38,849 nt of DNA from a virus, in IMG/VR virus record IMGVR_UViG_3300027770_000008, positions 1-38,849 of that record; one strand, written 5' to 3'. Position numbers and translations under genes: made by a program. Below the pieces are notes generated by a model. The model saw nothing but the letters and a program-made list of their open reading frames with translations. It was not told the DNA's origin and made no database searches. Every line of letters starts with the position of its first letter. The first letter of the stretch is position 1. Below, piece by piece: positions 16,968-25,750 of the stretch.

Positions 16968-18623
16968 ATGCCTTACAATCCTGGAGTCCAAGATATCAGC
17001 GGCCAACTAATTGCTCAGGGGATGAACCGAGGGCAAGATGTGTATTATTCTAACCTGAATAATAACATCAATCAGTTCTTTAAGACGAGGGAGGAGGAGA
17101 GTTCCTTTAACGCCAAGAACAAGGCGATGGAATCAATGCTGACGGCCAACAAAGAGCAGTTTGGGTTCAAAGATGATGAGTCGTTAAAGCAGTTCTTGAA
17201 AGGCAGTACGTTTGAGAGCCAGCGCGATAAGTATGCCCGGATGGGGACGCTGGTGGAAAACAACATAATGATGGCAAAGATGGCTCAGGGGAAAGCTGAA
17301 GCTGATTCTCAGAACGCCCTAAGAGCAGCTCAAACAAGTCGTTTTAATCAGGAAACCGCAGATGCCCAAAATAGAGCGCAACAAGAGGCTGCTCAAAAGC
17401 AGACGCTGACTTCGTTAAACGAATTCAGAACGCCAAACGCCCCAATAATTGATCGCAGCAAAATTGTTTCTGATCCATCGTTGGTTAGCTACGGCAATGC
17501 AAATATTACCGCGCCAGGCACTGGAGTGCTGTCCAAGGAAATATTGTCTCAATTTCAAGTTCCTAAGTATAACCAAGCCGAAACCCCAACGTATGCTGGC
17601 GGCAGTCCTAACTCCGCCGTTCCTACCCGTGGTGGCGGAGTCCTTTCCCCAGCGGCTCAAGAAGACTTTGCGGCAAAGTTAAAAAACCCTTATGTTCAAG
17701 AAACTTTAAACGCCTTTTTGGCGACAGGGCAGACCCTTAGTCCTGCAAACCTTGAGGCTGCAATGACAAGGCGAGCAATTGCGGAACAAACTGCTCAATC
17801 AAAATCACTTAAAGATCCCGCTGATTACAAAGAAAGGGATGAAAAAACGGGAATTGTTTATGATGTTAACGTACGCAACGGAGTAGAACGGAAAACGCCA
17901 AACTTTGATTATTTAAAATATGTTGCCGCTCAAGATAAAGTGGCTGCTGCGGCAAAAGCAAAAGACGACCAAGAATTGGCTCAATCAAATACTTTTGCCG
18001 CCAATTCGCGTGTTGCTTTAAAAGCAATAGATAGAGCAAAAACACTTGTTAATGCAAGCACACCAACAAATTTCTTAATAAACAAAACAGACGTTGATGC
18101 TGCATTAAGCACAATTAAATCAAACGTAGCGTTTCAAGCGTTACGAGATTTGAAAAGAGGTGGAGTAAGTTTAGGCCAAATAGCAAAGTTTGAAATTGAA
18201 GCATTAGAAGCGTCTCAAGGAAGTCTTCAATGGAGTGCGCTAAGAGATAAAAACGATTTAACAAAAATATTGTCTAATCTAGAAAGGCATTTCGGGAACA
18301 TAGTAAAAGCAAACAGTATGTTAACAGAAGGAAAGTCTGAAAGAGAAATCGGAAAATATCTGTTAAATAAACGTTCAGATGAAGATGTAATAGATAATTA
18401 CAGAAAGTTTAACCCTTCAATCAACAGGACTGATAACGAAATACTTACCCAGCATAAAATTAATCTAGAGAGGGTTAATAACCCCAATGGGGAAGTTATT
18501 GATTTAGACTTTAATCCAATTACTGGAGAAGTTAGGCCCGCAGCCAAGATGATAAATCTTGATGGGGGGACGACGCCGAGCCTTAGTCCATCAGCTCAAC
18601 GCTATTTGTCTCCAACACGATAA
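16968..18623 (+). CDS. Internal virion/ejection-type protein 2
   Basis: The product has 551 residues and is almost entirely helical and polar, with long charged stretches. It opens with NPGVQDISGQLIAQGMNRGQ. It is the second of three large consecutive genes before the holin. The size, helicity and order match internal virion proteins of podoviruses, but no enzymatic motif is visible. The base composition becomes AT-rich in the last third, continuing into the next gene. Confidence 0.62.
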   Translation: MPYNPGVQDISGQLIAQGMNRGQDVYYSNLNNNINQFFKTREEESSFNAKNKAMESMLTANKEQFGFKDDESLKQFLKGSTFESQRDKYARMGTLVENNIMMAKMAQGKAEADSQNALRAAQTSRFNQETADAQNRAQQEAAQKQTLTSLNEFRTPNAPIIDRSKIVSDPSLVSYGNANITAPGTGVLSKEILSQFQVPKYNQAETPTYAGGSPNSAVPTRGGGVLSPAAQEDFAAKLKNPYVQETLNAFLATGQTLSPANLEAAMTRRAIAEQTAQSKSLKDPADYKERDEKTGIVYDVNVRNGVERKTPNFDYLKYVAAQDKVAAAAKAKDDQELAQSNTFAANSRVALKAIDRAKTLVNASTPTNFLINKTDVDAALSTIKSNVAFQALRDLKRGGVSLGQIAKFEIEALEASQGSLQWSALRDKNDLTKILSNLERHFGNIVKANSMLTEGKSEREIGKYLLNKRSDEDVIDNYRKFNPSINRTDNEILTQHKINLERVNNPNGEVIDLDFNPITGEVRPAAKMINLDGGTTPSLSPSAQRYLSPTR

Positions 18624-18639
18624 TCCGCTAATTAATAAC

Positions 18640-21600
18640 ATGAGCGTTCCTTCTTCAACGATTACTCAAATAAGGAAACATTCGGCTTCTGCCCGAAAAC
18701 AACTACAAGAGCTTTTAGAAAATGGAACTCCGTTAAACAGGGAATTGTTTGAAGAAAATATCGCAAGAGAATTTCCTGCTAAAAAATTTGTAGATATTCC
18801 AAATCAAGAAAATCTGCCAACTTTTGATCAAATAAAAAATGCCCTTAATGAAAAACAAGCTCACTTTGTAAATTTAAAAAATCAAGTTCAACCAGGTGAA
18901 GACGTTACTTTAAGGCAGGATGTTAATTCGTGGGACAGAAAAGGAGTTGGCACAGTTGTGCTTGGACGCAACAAAGGTGTTTTTAAATCAGAACCAACAA
19001 CAGAATTTCCTGAAGGCCAAAAATCTACAAAATCATACGAATCAATAGTCAGAATACTATCTCCTAAAATGTATCCAACCGAAGGGATGCAAAATATATC
19101 TTTGAAAATTGGATCAGGACAAGCCAAAAACCCTGCTATAGTAATTAAAGGTAAGCTCCATCATGATCAAACAATTCCTCACGATATAAAAAACTGGACT
19201 CAAACAGGATATAACCCCGATAGGCATTCTTATATTTACGAGCGTGCGACTGGAATGCCAATTGTTGACGGCGATGAAGCTATTGCAATAGGAAATACTG
19301 TTTTTGTTAAAAATCCAATAAGAGAAGATCCGTTAAAATTTGTGTATGGAATTGCAGGAGCCGCACCTTTGCTCATGGGTGATTCAGCCGAAGCTAAATC
19401 GACAGAAAATAAATCCAATAACATGAGCTACAGCCGAGAACAATTGTTGGACGGCCTTAAGAAGGCGGCGGAAGCCAAAGACTACAATTCCGCAAATGAA
19501 ATTGCGAACGTGTTAGACGGCATGGATAAAGCCAATCCTGTTGAACAAGAACGTTCGTTTAAGGAGTCTGCTGGGAACATTGCTGGGGACATTGCAACGG
19601 AAGCTGGCATCAGTTTGGCAGGGCAAGGGATTGGAGGGATGATGGGGCCGGGCTACTTTGCGGTTGCACCGGCGGCGGGGGCATACGGCAATTACAAGTC
19701 TCAGCAGAGGCAGATAGAACGTGGAGATCGAGCCAAGTATGCTCCAGGGGAAATGCTTTCGGCGGCGTTGATCAATTTACTGCCAGGCGCTACTTTGGGG
19801 AAAGTTGCTGCTCCTATTGCTAAAGCGGTGGCTGGGAGTGGAGGCCGCTTGGCTCAAATAGGTGGGGCAGCGGCTGCAAACGCTGTAATAGGCGGTGGCA
19901 TAGGGGCTGGCGCCAAGACAGTCGAAACGGCGGTGGACGATAAGAGGGTTCCTACCGTTGAAGAATACGCTAGCTCAATCTTAGGCGGAGGCGCGTTAGG
20001 GGCTATTATTGGAGGCAGCGGAGAAGCTAGCAAAGGACTGTTAAAAGTCTCAAAAGAACTGTGGTCTAAGATTAAAGGCAAAAAGGTTAATGAGCTTTCA
20101 ACGTATGAACAAGACGATCCTTCCGTCCGCGCTCTTTTCCGTGAGCTTCGTCCATCCACTCGGCAGGAACAAGAAGCGATCCTTAGAGACGCCCCTTACA
20201 CTCAATCAGAAATTATTAGCAGAACTTCTGGCAGTCCTAACCCTGTTAAACCAGCCAAAGATTCAGCCGAGTTTTTTGATGATTTAAATCGTTTAAATGA
20301 AATAAGAAGTCGAGATTTTCAGAAGGCTCGTCTTGAGGAGACCAGTCAAATTATTGAGCAGAACCGTTTAGGTAACCAAGAAAGCACAACCTTTACGGGT
20401 AGCCCTGAGCAAACTCAATTGAGTCGGCTTGATACGGAACGAGGGAATGCTTTGAGGGAACGCGCTAGGATCAATGAGAAATTGGGCCGTGGCCCTGAGC
20501 AATCTCTTCCTACGCAGCAAGAAGTTATTAATGAAGCTGCAAATTATCCTGGCATAGGATCGCCTAGCAGGGCAAGGGAGATGGGGCTTGGTGCGTTAGC
20601 CGTGGGCGGGCTAGGTCTCGCAGGGGGTAGCGACGCACAAGCCGCTGCGGCCAGTCCAAACAAAACCAATATGAATGTAGAAACTCAATTGTCCGAGGAC
20701 ATTGGCAATAAATCGAAAGTGCCTATTGGTTATAGGGTAAAATACAAAGGAGAAGAACTTTATTTCCCTTTTGGAACGTCGATTGAAAAAATACAGAAAG
20801 ATTTAAGTGAAAGGAATTTAACCGACAAGACCCGTGAACAGTTAGCGGCTCAAATACAAGGGTTGGGAAGAATGGAGGAAATGGGGTTTGAGAATCAATC
20901 ATCGTTGCGTAAAGAAGAAGCAAGAAATGCCCCTCCTCTTCTTAATCAAATACCTCCCGCCGTAATAAATGCCCTATCAATGTACGGAGGCCCGTTCACT
21001 AAAGCTGCTGGCGGATTTACGGCTGACGCAATTAGCCAATATTTAAACAACAACGGAAAGTTTTCTACGCCATCAGCGGTTAGGGGCGGTCTTATGAACC
21101 TTATCCCTGTTAAATCAGGGCAAACGGCTCGTAATGCGGCTTTGATTGGGGCGGGTTCTGCTGCTGGGGAAGTTTTTGAGAAAGCAATGGACAAAAAGGA
21201 AATGGCTAGCGCAGGGGACGTTCTTCGAGCTGGAGCTTCTGGGGTGGCCGGAATAGGCGCTCAAGGAATGGTAGATCGAGGTCGTTATGCAGCGAAACAA
21301 TTTGAGCGCAGAACCAGCCAAGGGGCGCATGACCTAGTAACCAGTGCGAACGACCTGAAGCTTTTGATTGATCCATCTATGTTTCAGCAGAATGGCGTTG
21401 GGCCTATTTTGGTTCAAGCGTCAGGAGGGCAAAATGCTTTACGGCAATATCTTTCAAATAAAAATCAGCCTCAATTAAAACAAATTGCTTCAGAAATCGC
21501 TGGTTTTAAGGGGAAAGATTTATCTTCTGATAATTTTAACGGTCAGCTTCTTTTAAATGGGGACGCCTACAGGAATTTTGCTGCATTAGGCGGCACAGCG

Positions 21601-22281
21601 CCTAGTTTATTAAAAGAATGGAAAGACTTTAGTTCAGACACCAGAGAGCTTTATCGACAAGCGAACAAAAGCGGAGATTCTAGGATAAGGAGCGAAGCAA
21701 AGGCCGCTCAATTAAATGCAGAGAACGCTTTTCAGAAAATGGAGGCAGTAGCAGTAGCTCAAGGCAAAGTTGGTCTTATTTCTGAGTTAAGAATTGCTAA
21801 AGAAAATACGGCAAAACTTTACGCAATAAGAGCGGGCACAAATGAAGCGAGAAATTCATTTGATGCAAAGGTTCTTGGCATGATGCTTGAAGACGGAGCT
21901 GGGTTCACCGGCAGTCTGAAGAAACTTGCTTTGATTGCACAAGGTATGCCTGACGTCGTCAGAGATCCTTTTAACAGCACCCTAAAATTTGGAATTCATG
22001 ATGCTGCTAGAATGGCTGGAATAGCGGGTGTTGGGGCAACAACTGGAGGGTTAACTTTTGGTGGGATGGGAAGCGCAATAGGGGCTGGAGCATCCTTGGC
22101 AGTTCCTTTCCTCAGTAAAAGAATAGGCGCAAGCCCTCTTGTTCAAAACCGTTCTTTCCTGAATCCTTCTTCTCAACAAGGCACTCCAGACTTTTTAGCT
22201 CGCGTTGCCCGTTTTGGCACACAAGGAGTTTTTGACCAAATGGCTCAACAACCCCAGCCCGCCAACTACTCTACCTTTTAA
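18640..22281 (+). CDS. Large ejection-type multidomain protein 3
   Basis: The product has 1213 residues from the ATG at 18640; the open frame upstream only overlaps the previous gene. Residues about 1-230 form a small globular part ending in RHSYIYERATGMPIVDGDEA, similar to a domain seen in large polyvalent phage proteins. Then comes YSREQLLDGLKKAAEAKDYN, a motif frequent in DNA ejection proteins. Two Ala/Gly-rich membrane-like blocks (about 315-350 and 390-470) flank GEMLSAALINLLPGAT. The rest is helical. It probably enters the cell with the genome. No lytic transglycosylase motif was found, though one may be divergent. Confidence 0.68.
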   Translation: MSVPSSTITQIRKHSASARKQLQELLENGTPLNRELFEENIAREFPAKKFVDIPNQENLPTFDQIKNALNEKQAHFVNLKNQVQPGEDVTLRQDVNSWDRKGVGTVVLGRNKGVFKSEPTTEFPEGQKSTKSYESIVRILSPKMYPTEGMQNISLKIGSGQAKNPAIVIKGKLHHDQTIPHDIKNWTQTGYNPDRHSYIYERATGMPIVDGDEAIAIGNTVFVKNPIREDPLKFVYGIAGAAPLLMGDSAEAKSTENKSNNMSYSREQLLDGLKKAAEAKDYNSANEIANVLDGMDKANPVEQERSFKESAGNIAGDIATEAGISLAGQGIGGMMGPGYFAVAPAAGAYGNYKSQQRQIERGDRAKYAPGEMLSAALINLLPGATLGKVAAPIAKAVAGSGGRLAQIGGAAAANAVIGGGIGAGAKTVETAVDDKRVPTVEEYASSILGGGALGAIIGGSGEASKGLLKVSKELWSKIKGKKVNELSTYEQDDPSVRALFRELRPSTRQEQEAILRDAPYTQSEIISRTSGSPNPVKPAKDSAEFFDDLNRLNEIRSRDFQKARLEETSQIIEQNRLGNQESTTFTGSPEQTQLSRLDTERGNALRERARINEKLGRGPEQSLPTQQEVINEAANYPGIGSPSRAREMGLGALAVGGLGLAGGSDAQAAAASPNKTNMNVETQLSEDIGNKSKVPIGYRVKYKGEELYFPFGTSIEKIQKDLSERNLTDKTREQLAAQIQGLGRMEEMGFENQSSLRKEEARNAPPLLNQIPPAVINALSMYGGPFTKAAGGFTADAISQYLNNNGKFSTPSAVRGGLMNLIPVKSGQTARNAALIGAGSAAGEVFEKAMDKKEMASAGDVLRAGASGVAGIGAQGMVDRGRYAAKQFERRTSQGAHDLVTSANDLKLLIDPSMFQQNGVGPILVQASGGQNALRQYLSNKNQPQLKQIASEIAGFKGKDLSSDNFNGQLLLNGDAYRNFAALGGTAPSLLKEWKDFSSDTRELYRQANKSGDSRIRSEAKAAQLNAENAFQKMEAVAVAQGKVGLISELRIAKENTAKLYAIRAGTNEARNSFDAKVLGMMLEDGAGFTGSLKKLALIAQGMPDVVRDPFNSTLKFGIHDAARMAGIAGVGATTGGLTFGGMGSAIGAGASLAVPFLSKRIGASPLVQNRSFLNPSSQQGTPDFLARVARFGTQGVFDQMAQQPQPANYSTF

Positions 22282-22290
22282 CTTTCCTCT

Positions 22291-22545
22291 ATGAAAACCA
22301 TGACCAAGTCTCCCAACCGGGTTCTTCCCCGTTCAAACCATAGTCCCTGTGAATGCAACGTGACCAAGGGAGACCGCATTGAAGGCGTTCCTGACAAGGT
22401 TCTACGGCCTGCGCGGGCCGAGGTGAGCGTAGACAAGATCGGGGCCAAGATGAGCTACGATCAGAAGGGCTACAAGACGGTGAGTGCGCCTAAGGAGAAA
22501 ATGGGCAAGAAGAAGGACAAGAATTACGATGACGACGACGAGTAA
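22291..22545 (+). CDS. Small charged protein, unknown
   Basis: The product has 84 residues: a basic N-terminal half with CECN, and a Lys-rich tail ending in an acidic run (KKKDKNYDDDDE). It lies between the ejection genes and the holin. No SD is present; the ATG follows TTTCCTCT. I recognise no family. A highly charged tail may bind nucleic acid or a partner. Confidence 0.6.
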   Translation: MKTMTKSPNRVLPRSNHSPCECNVTKGDRIEGVPDKVLRPARAEVSVDKIGAKMSYDQKGYKTVSAPKEKMGKKKDKNYDDDDE

Positions 22546-22585
22546 GCCTGCCTGAGGAAAAAAATCATAGTCCGATTTCCTTGAG

Positions 22586-22993
22586 ATGAGTGTCCTTGAC
22601 CTAATCAGCAGTTCCTTGGGCGGGGGTGCGCTTGGGGTGGTGCTGCGGATCGGCAATGGCCTATTTGAGGAGTTTCGGTCTGGGCGGGAGCATACCCGGA
22701 AGCTGGAAGAAGCCAAGGTGATGGCCGGCATAGCAGCGGACGCCGCGGCCTGGGCGGCGTTTACGGCGAGTCAGCAGGCGGCAGTTGTGCCGGCCAACGT
22801 GTCTCCGTGGTGTGCCAACATCATAACGCTGTTTCGACCGTTCATCACGTTAACGCTGATCGTCGTTGCCACTGTGATCTATTTTCACTCGGTAGGGCCA
22901 GAGCGAACACCAATCTTGGAGCAGATCAATTTTACCGCCCTAAATTGTGTGGGCTGGTGGTTTGGGGATCGGATGGCTAAAAAAAACAAATGA
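22586..22993 (+). CDS. Holin, GTA-type 3TM family-like
   Basis: The product has 135 residues. An amphipathic N-terminal segment (LGGGALGVVLRIGNGLFEEF) and a charged helix lead to a clear membrane segment (PFITLTLIVVATVIYF, about 89-104), followed by a second hydrophobic stretch near INFTALNCVGWWFGDRMAKK. This order matches the 3TM holins of the gene-transfer-agent type. The protein would form inner-membrane lesions that release the lysin. It overlaps the next gene by ATGA. No endolysin gene is recognised next to it. Confidence 0.7.
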   Translation: MSVLDLISSSLGGGALGVVLRIGNGLFEEFRSGREHTRKLEEAKVMAGIAADAAAWAAFTASQQAAVVPANVSPWCANIITLFRPFITLTLIVVATVIYFHSVGPERTPILEQINFTALNCVGWWFGDRMAKKNK

Positions 22994-23157
22994 CTAACAC
23001 CCTCTCAAAAGACGTCCTGACCGCGGCTACGCCTACGATTGCGATGTTCTCGCTGGGCCAGATCAACGAGATTGCGGCCCTGATTGGGTCGATCCTGGGC
23101 ATTGCCTTCCTGCTTTGGCGATGGAGGCGGGAGGCGATGGGCAAGGGGAAGCGTTAA
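22990..23157 (+). CDS. 55-residue single-membrane-span protein, lysis partner or second holin
   Basis: The ATG overlaps the holin stop (ATGA). The product has one hydrophobic helix (about residues 23-41, INEIAALIGSILGIAFLLW) followed by a strongly basic tail (RWRREAMGKGKR), so the C-terminus is likely cytoplasmic. The coupling to the holin points to a second holin, an antiholin or another lysis component. Its stop overlaps the end of the convergent minus-strand gene by 4 bp. Confidence 0.68.
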   Translation: MTNTLSKDVLTAATPTIAMFSLGQINEIAALIGSILGIAFLLWRWRREAMGKGKR

Positions 23158-23561
23158 GCTGGCTCAATCAGGATCTCTGTGCCCCGCTTGTCCTTGGTCG
23201 TTTTGACCTGACGGAAGATAAAATCGATAGTGCCGGGATCGTCGTTGACGATGCACTTCTCGTAGCGGAGAGCGTCGATCAGGGCTTTGCAGCCACCGGC
23301 TCCGTTGTCGATGTCGAGGAGTTTGGATCCGTGGCGAGTGATCGTGACTTTAACGCGAGCTTGAGAGCGGTTCTGGCTTCCTTTTTCATCTTTGTGAGGA
23401 TCCAGTGGTTTCGGCCTAGCATCGTGTTTAGGCTTGGGGTCACATACTTTGGAAGCCAGAGGCGAACGGGGGCGAAGGAAGCCCTCGATGTTACGTTGGA
23501 TAAAGTCAGCGGAGGCATTGGGGAAAAGGGCGAGTACGGCTTGGCGGTCGGCGTCGTTCAT
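23154..23561 (-). CDS. RusA-like Holliday junction resolvase
   Basis: The product has 135 residues (RusA itself has 120). The C-terminal half shows RVKVTITRHGSKLLDIDN with D83, D85 and N86, then K92, D96 and DD at 107-108. This spacing of acidic residues and lysine is the RusA active-site pattern. RusA-type enzymes cut four-way junctions made during recombination-based replication and packaging. A Lys/Arg-rich linker (about 40-70) precedes the core. It is the last gene of the early operon and overlaps its upstream neighbour as TAATG. Confidence 0.72.
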   Translation of the reverse strand: MNDADRQAVLALFPNASADFIQRNIEGFLRPRSPLASKVCDPKPKHDARPKPLDPHKDEKGSQNRSQARVKVTITRHGSKLLDIDNGAGGCKALIDALRYEKCIVNDDPGTIDFIFRQVKTTKDKRGTEILIEPA

Positions 23562-23719
23562 TACAGGACGCGATTAAGCCCCTTGATGATACGCCAGGCG
23601 TAAGCGGTGGAGATGCCGAATCTAAGGGCGATCTGGCCGAGTGTTTTCCCCTCGGAACGGAGCTTCTTTAGCTCTATGACTTTTTCGGGAGGCATTTTGA
23701 TGGCAGGACGAGTATTCAT
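23561..23719 (-). CDS. 52-residue helix-turn-helix protein
   Basis: The whole protein is one HTH: VIELKKLRSEGKTLGQIALR followed by FGISTAYAWRIIKG, the layout of resolvase/transposase-type HTH domains. It overlaps the upstream gene by 4 bp and the RusA-like gene by 1 bp (TAATG). A helix of the same type occurs at the end of the 131-residue protein at 25830. It is probably a DNA-binding regulator or replication accessory. Confidence 0.72.
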   Translation of the reverse strand: MNTRPAIKMPPEKVIELKKLRSEGKTLGQIALRFGISTAYAWRIIKGLNRVL

Positions 23720-24306
23720 TCGAGGTTTTGAGCGGCAAGGCGTTTGCGGATAGTGCCGCGCATGGTATCCGATAGCTTATTCCAACCCAGGGTGTCCATC
23801 ACATACCCGATTGAAGCGGGATCTGCCCCCTCCATGATTTCAGGCATGACGGCTTTCCAGTTGGGTGGTTCAAGCTGCTGGACAGCGGCAAAGGTACGAC
23901 CGAGATCTGCATTCTCGGAGAAGGAACCCCAGTACTTGCAGAGGGAGGCTGGCGTCAAGGGCCAGTCCCGGTGCTTGTTGCGGTAGGCGCGGGCGCGGCG
24001 GCTGATCTCATCGCAGGTAAGGTTCGGGGAGACAGAGCGGATATCGGCCAATGCTACGGCGATGGACTTCTTCATCGCAGAAGGGCATTCCAAGGGGTTT
24101 ACGCCACAGGCCATAGCTAGGGCGTTAAAGAGTTCCGCTTGCTCTCTTTTTGAAATGGAAGGGGGTTTCTGATCGTCTTGGATCTCCTGCATGGCCTCGT
24201 CAAAGGCAAGCTGGACGGTTTCCTTCCATTCGGACGGAGTTAAGCGCCGAGAGACAGAGGCTCCCTTGGCTTTGCAGGCTTCGTAGGCTCGTTCGCCAAA
24301 AGTCAT
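23716..24306 (-). CDS. Putative replication accessory protein
   Basis: The product has 196 residues. The middle (SKREQAELFNALAMACGVNPLE to TCDEISRRARAYRNKHRDWPLTPASLCKYW) resembles the helical domain of phage replisome-organiser or primosome-type proteins, in which an Arg/Lys-rich helix is followed by a WPLTPxxLxKYW segment. The neighbours are recombination and SSB-like genes. An SD (AAGGAG) lies 7 bp before the ATG, which overlaps the previous stop as ATGA. The specific role is inferred and not certain. Confidence 0.58.
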   Translation of the reverse strand: MTFGERAYEACKAKGASVSRRLTPSEWKETVQLAFDEAMQEIQDDQKPPSISKREQAELFNALAMACGVNPLECPSAMKKSIAVALADIRSVSPNLTCDEISRRARAYRNKHRDWPLTPASLCKYWGSFSENADLGRTFAAVQQLEPPNWKAVMPEIMEGADPASIGYVMDTLGWNKLSDTMRGTIRKRLAAQNLE

Positions 24307-24485
24307 TTCTTAGGCTCCTTCTCGATCCACTTGGTTGATGCTAGACGGCGCAAGAGCTTGAGGCATTGGCTGGGTAGGCGGGTGTCGCGGTTATTGGAGG
24401 TCACGATGGTATAGGTGAGGGAATCCTTGATGAGTTCGATGTCATCGAAGCTGAGTTTGATTTTGTCTTTGGGTTGAAGGCTCAT
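24303..24485 (-). CDS. Small basic protein, unknown
   Basis: The product has 60 residues, Lys-rich, with a likely helical C-terminus (SQCLKLLRRLASTKWIEKEP). It has overlapping ATGA junctions on both sides and a strong SD (AAAGGAGG), so expression in the operon is well supported. No family is recognised. Confidence 0.68.
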   Translation of the reverse strand: MSLQPKDKIKLSFDDIELIKDSLTYTIVTSNNRDTRLPSQCLKLLRRLASTKWIEKEPKK

Positions 24486-24799
24486 TTCGCGGCCTCCTTT
24501 ATGTCCTTGTCGATCTCGTCCCGGTTACGGAACGGCCAATCGCTTTTTAGAACGTGATCCAGCCGCGCGCGCTCGGTGGCGAGTTCGGCCTCGGCCTCCT
24601 CGGCGCGACAGTTATCGTCGTGACATTGCTCAAGGGCGGCGAGTTCGGCCTTTAGCGCCGCAACTTCTCCCCGCAAATCGACAACCTCGGACCTTAGTTG
24701 ACGGTCGTCCATTAACTCGACAAGCGACCATGCCTCTTGCTGTTCAGCAGAGTGCATCCAGCTCGCGCACGAACCTCTCCCGCATATTTTGCAGCTCAT
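24482..24799 (-). CDS. Zinc-ribbon/coiled-coil protein 1
   Basis: The product has 105 residues. An N-terminal Cys cluster (CKICGRGSC) could bind zinc, and HDDNC gives a further His/Cys pair. The rest is coiled coil, including AEAELATERARLDHVL. The ATG at 24799 is chosen because GAGGAGG lies 5 bases upstream and it overlaps the previous stop; an earlier in-frame start would have no such site. The ATERARLD motif recurs in the next-but-one gene, so these are paralogous cassettes. Confidence 0.72.
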   Translation of the reverse strand: MSCKICGRGSCASWMHSAEQQEAWSLVELMDDRQLRSEVVDLRGEVAALKAELAALEQCHDDNCRAEEAEAELATERARLDHVLKSDWPFRNRDEIDKDIKEAAK

Positions 24800-25017
24800 T
24801 TGTTTTCCTCCTCTTTTAGTGTGGCCAGCCACGCCTTGACGAGCACCCACTGTTCATCGGGCCGACTTCTGCCGTGGCGTTCGCGAGCTTCACGGAGGTC
24901 TTTCGAGTGATGCACCATCAGCTTGTCCGCGTCCTCTAGTGGCACACAGAAGCACGATGCGTGACAGAGGTGCATAGGCTCTTCACCGCCGACGGGGATT
25001 ACGTGGATTTGAGTCAT
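24796..25017 (-). CDS. Small Cys/His-rich protein
   Basis: The product has 73 residues with the cluster HLCHASCFC at 17-25, which could bind a metal, followed by a charged helix. It is coupled on both sides by ATGA overlaps and preceded by AGGGGGA. No family is recognised. It lies between two related coiled-coil genes. Confidence 0.65.
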   Translation of the reverse strand: MTQIHVIPVGGEEPMHLCHASCFCVPLEDADKLMVHHSKDLREARERHGRSRPDEQWVLVKAWLATLKEEENK

Positions 25018-25370
25018 TTGACGGTCCCCCTTACCTTCATCGCCGCGCCCAAATCCTCGCGATCATTCACGGCATATATGTAGCCGTTTCCGGTCGTGTC
25101 ATTGGCAATGACTTTGCAGTTGTGGAAAACCCAGTCTAACCGCGCCCGCTCGGTGGCGAGTTCGGCCTCGGCGCGTTCAGCGCGGGCGCGGAGCTGGTCG
25201 CGGTGAACGGTTATTTCCGCTGCCGCGTTTGCGTTGTGCTCACGCTCGGCCGTTGAGGTTGTTGCTATCTCCCGCCAATGCTCCAGCTCGAAGTTGAGTT
25301 TGGTCACTACGCACACCGGACAGGCAATGCGCTGCTGGTCGTTGTGGTGCGTGCAGCTGGTCGCGCTCAT
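25014..25370 (-). CDS. Zinc-finger-like/coiled-coil protein 2
   Basis: The product has 118 residues from the ATG at 25370, chosen for the SD AAGGAGGA and the ATGA overlap. Residues 1-22 hold CTHH and CPVC, a plausible zinc site. A coiled coil follows with RDQLRARAERAEAELATERARLDWVF. The AEAELATERARLD segment is shared with the protein at 24482, and 26 bp of DNA is identical between them (25147-25172 and 24570-24595). Function unknown. Confidence 0.7.
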   Translation of the reverse strand: MSATSCTHHNDQQRIACPVCVVTKLNFELEHWREIATTSTAEREHNANAAAEITVHRDQLRARAERAEAELATERARLDWVFHNCKVIANDTTGNGYIYAVNDREDLGAAMKVRGTVK

Positions 25371-25750
25371 TTCGCGTCCTCCTTCATCGCGAACTGCCAC
25401 GCTTCAATGCGTTCAGCAGTGACGAGTTTATCGGCTCCAAAATAGGTGGAGATTGCGTCCTTGAGGGCGATTTCAATTTTCTTCATCCGCGCCCGCTCGG
25501 TGGTGAGTTCAGCGCGAAGCTGGTCGCGCTCGGAGATGATGTCGTCGAGTGCCTCATCGTGAAGCTGGTCGGTGTAAACCAGAAGGGCGCGAAGCTGGTC
25601 GCGCTCGGCGGTGAGGGTGGCGAGTTCGCGCTCCAGTTGCTGCGCGAAAAAAGAATCCACGGCCTTTTCTTTTGAATCATCTGGATAAAATACATCGGCA
25701 TCCGTTCCTGGTGTCGGTGTGTTCAATTTCGTGTTCATTTTTGTGTTCAT
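25367..25750 (-). CDS. Coiled-coil protein of the TPxTDA...QLERELA type
   Basis: The product has 127 residues. The layout of TPGTDADVF followed by AQQLERELATLTAERDQLRA resembles a small protein found in many phages that begins TPxTDAA and continues with LERExxxxxxxRDQL. GAGAGATC lies upstream, and Met5 is an alternative start. Internal repeats of AERDQLRA reflect a duplicated DNA unit (near 25515 and 25588). Function unknown; an oligomerising role is likely. Confidence 0.72.
   Translation of the reverse strand: MNTKMNTKLNTPTPGTDADVFYPDDSKEKAVDSFFAQQLERELATLTAERDQLRALLVYTDQLHDEALDDIISERDQLRAELTTERARMKKIEIALKDAISTYFGADKLVTAERIEAWQFAMKEDAK

Noticed and set aside
23115-23603. A 162-codon plus-strand open frame.
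   Set aside because: It lies antisense to the RusA-like gene, whose motifs and overlaps support the minus strand.
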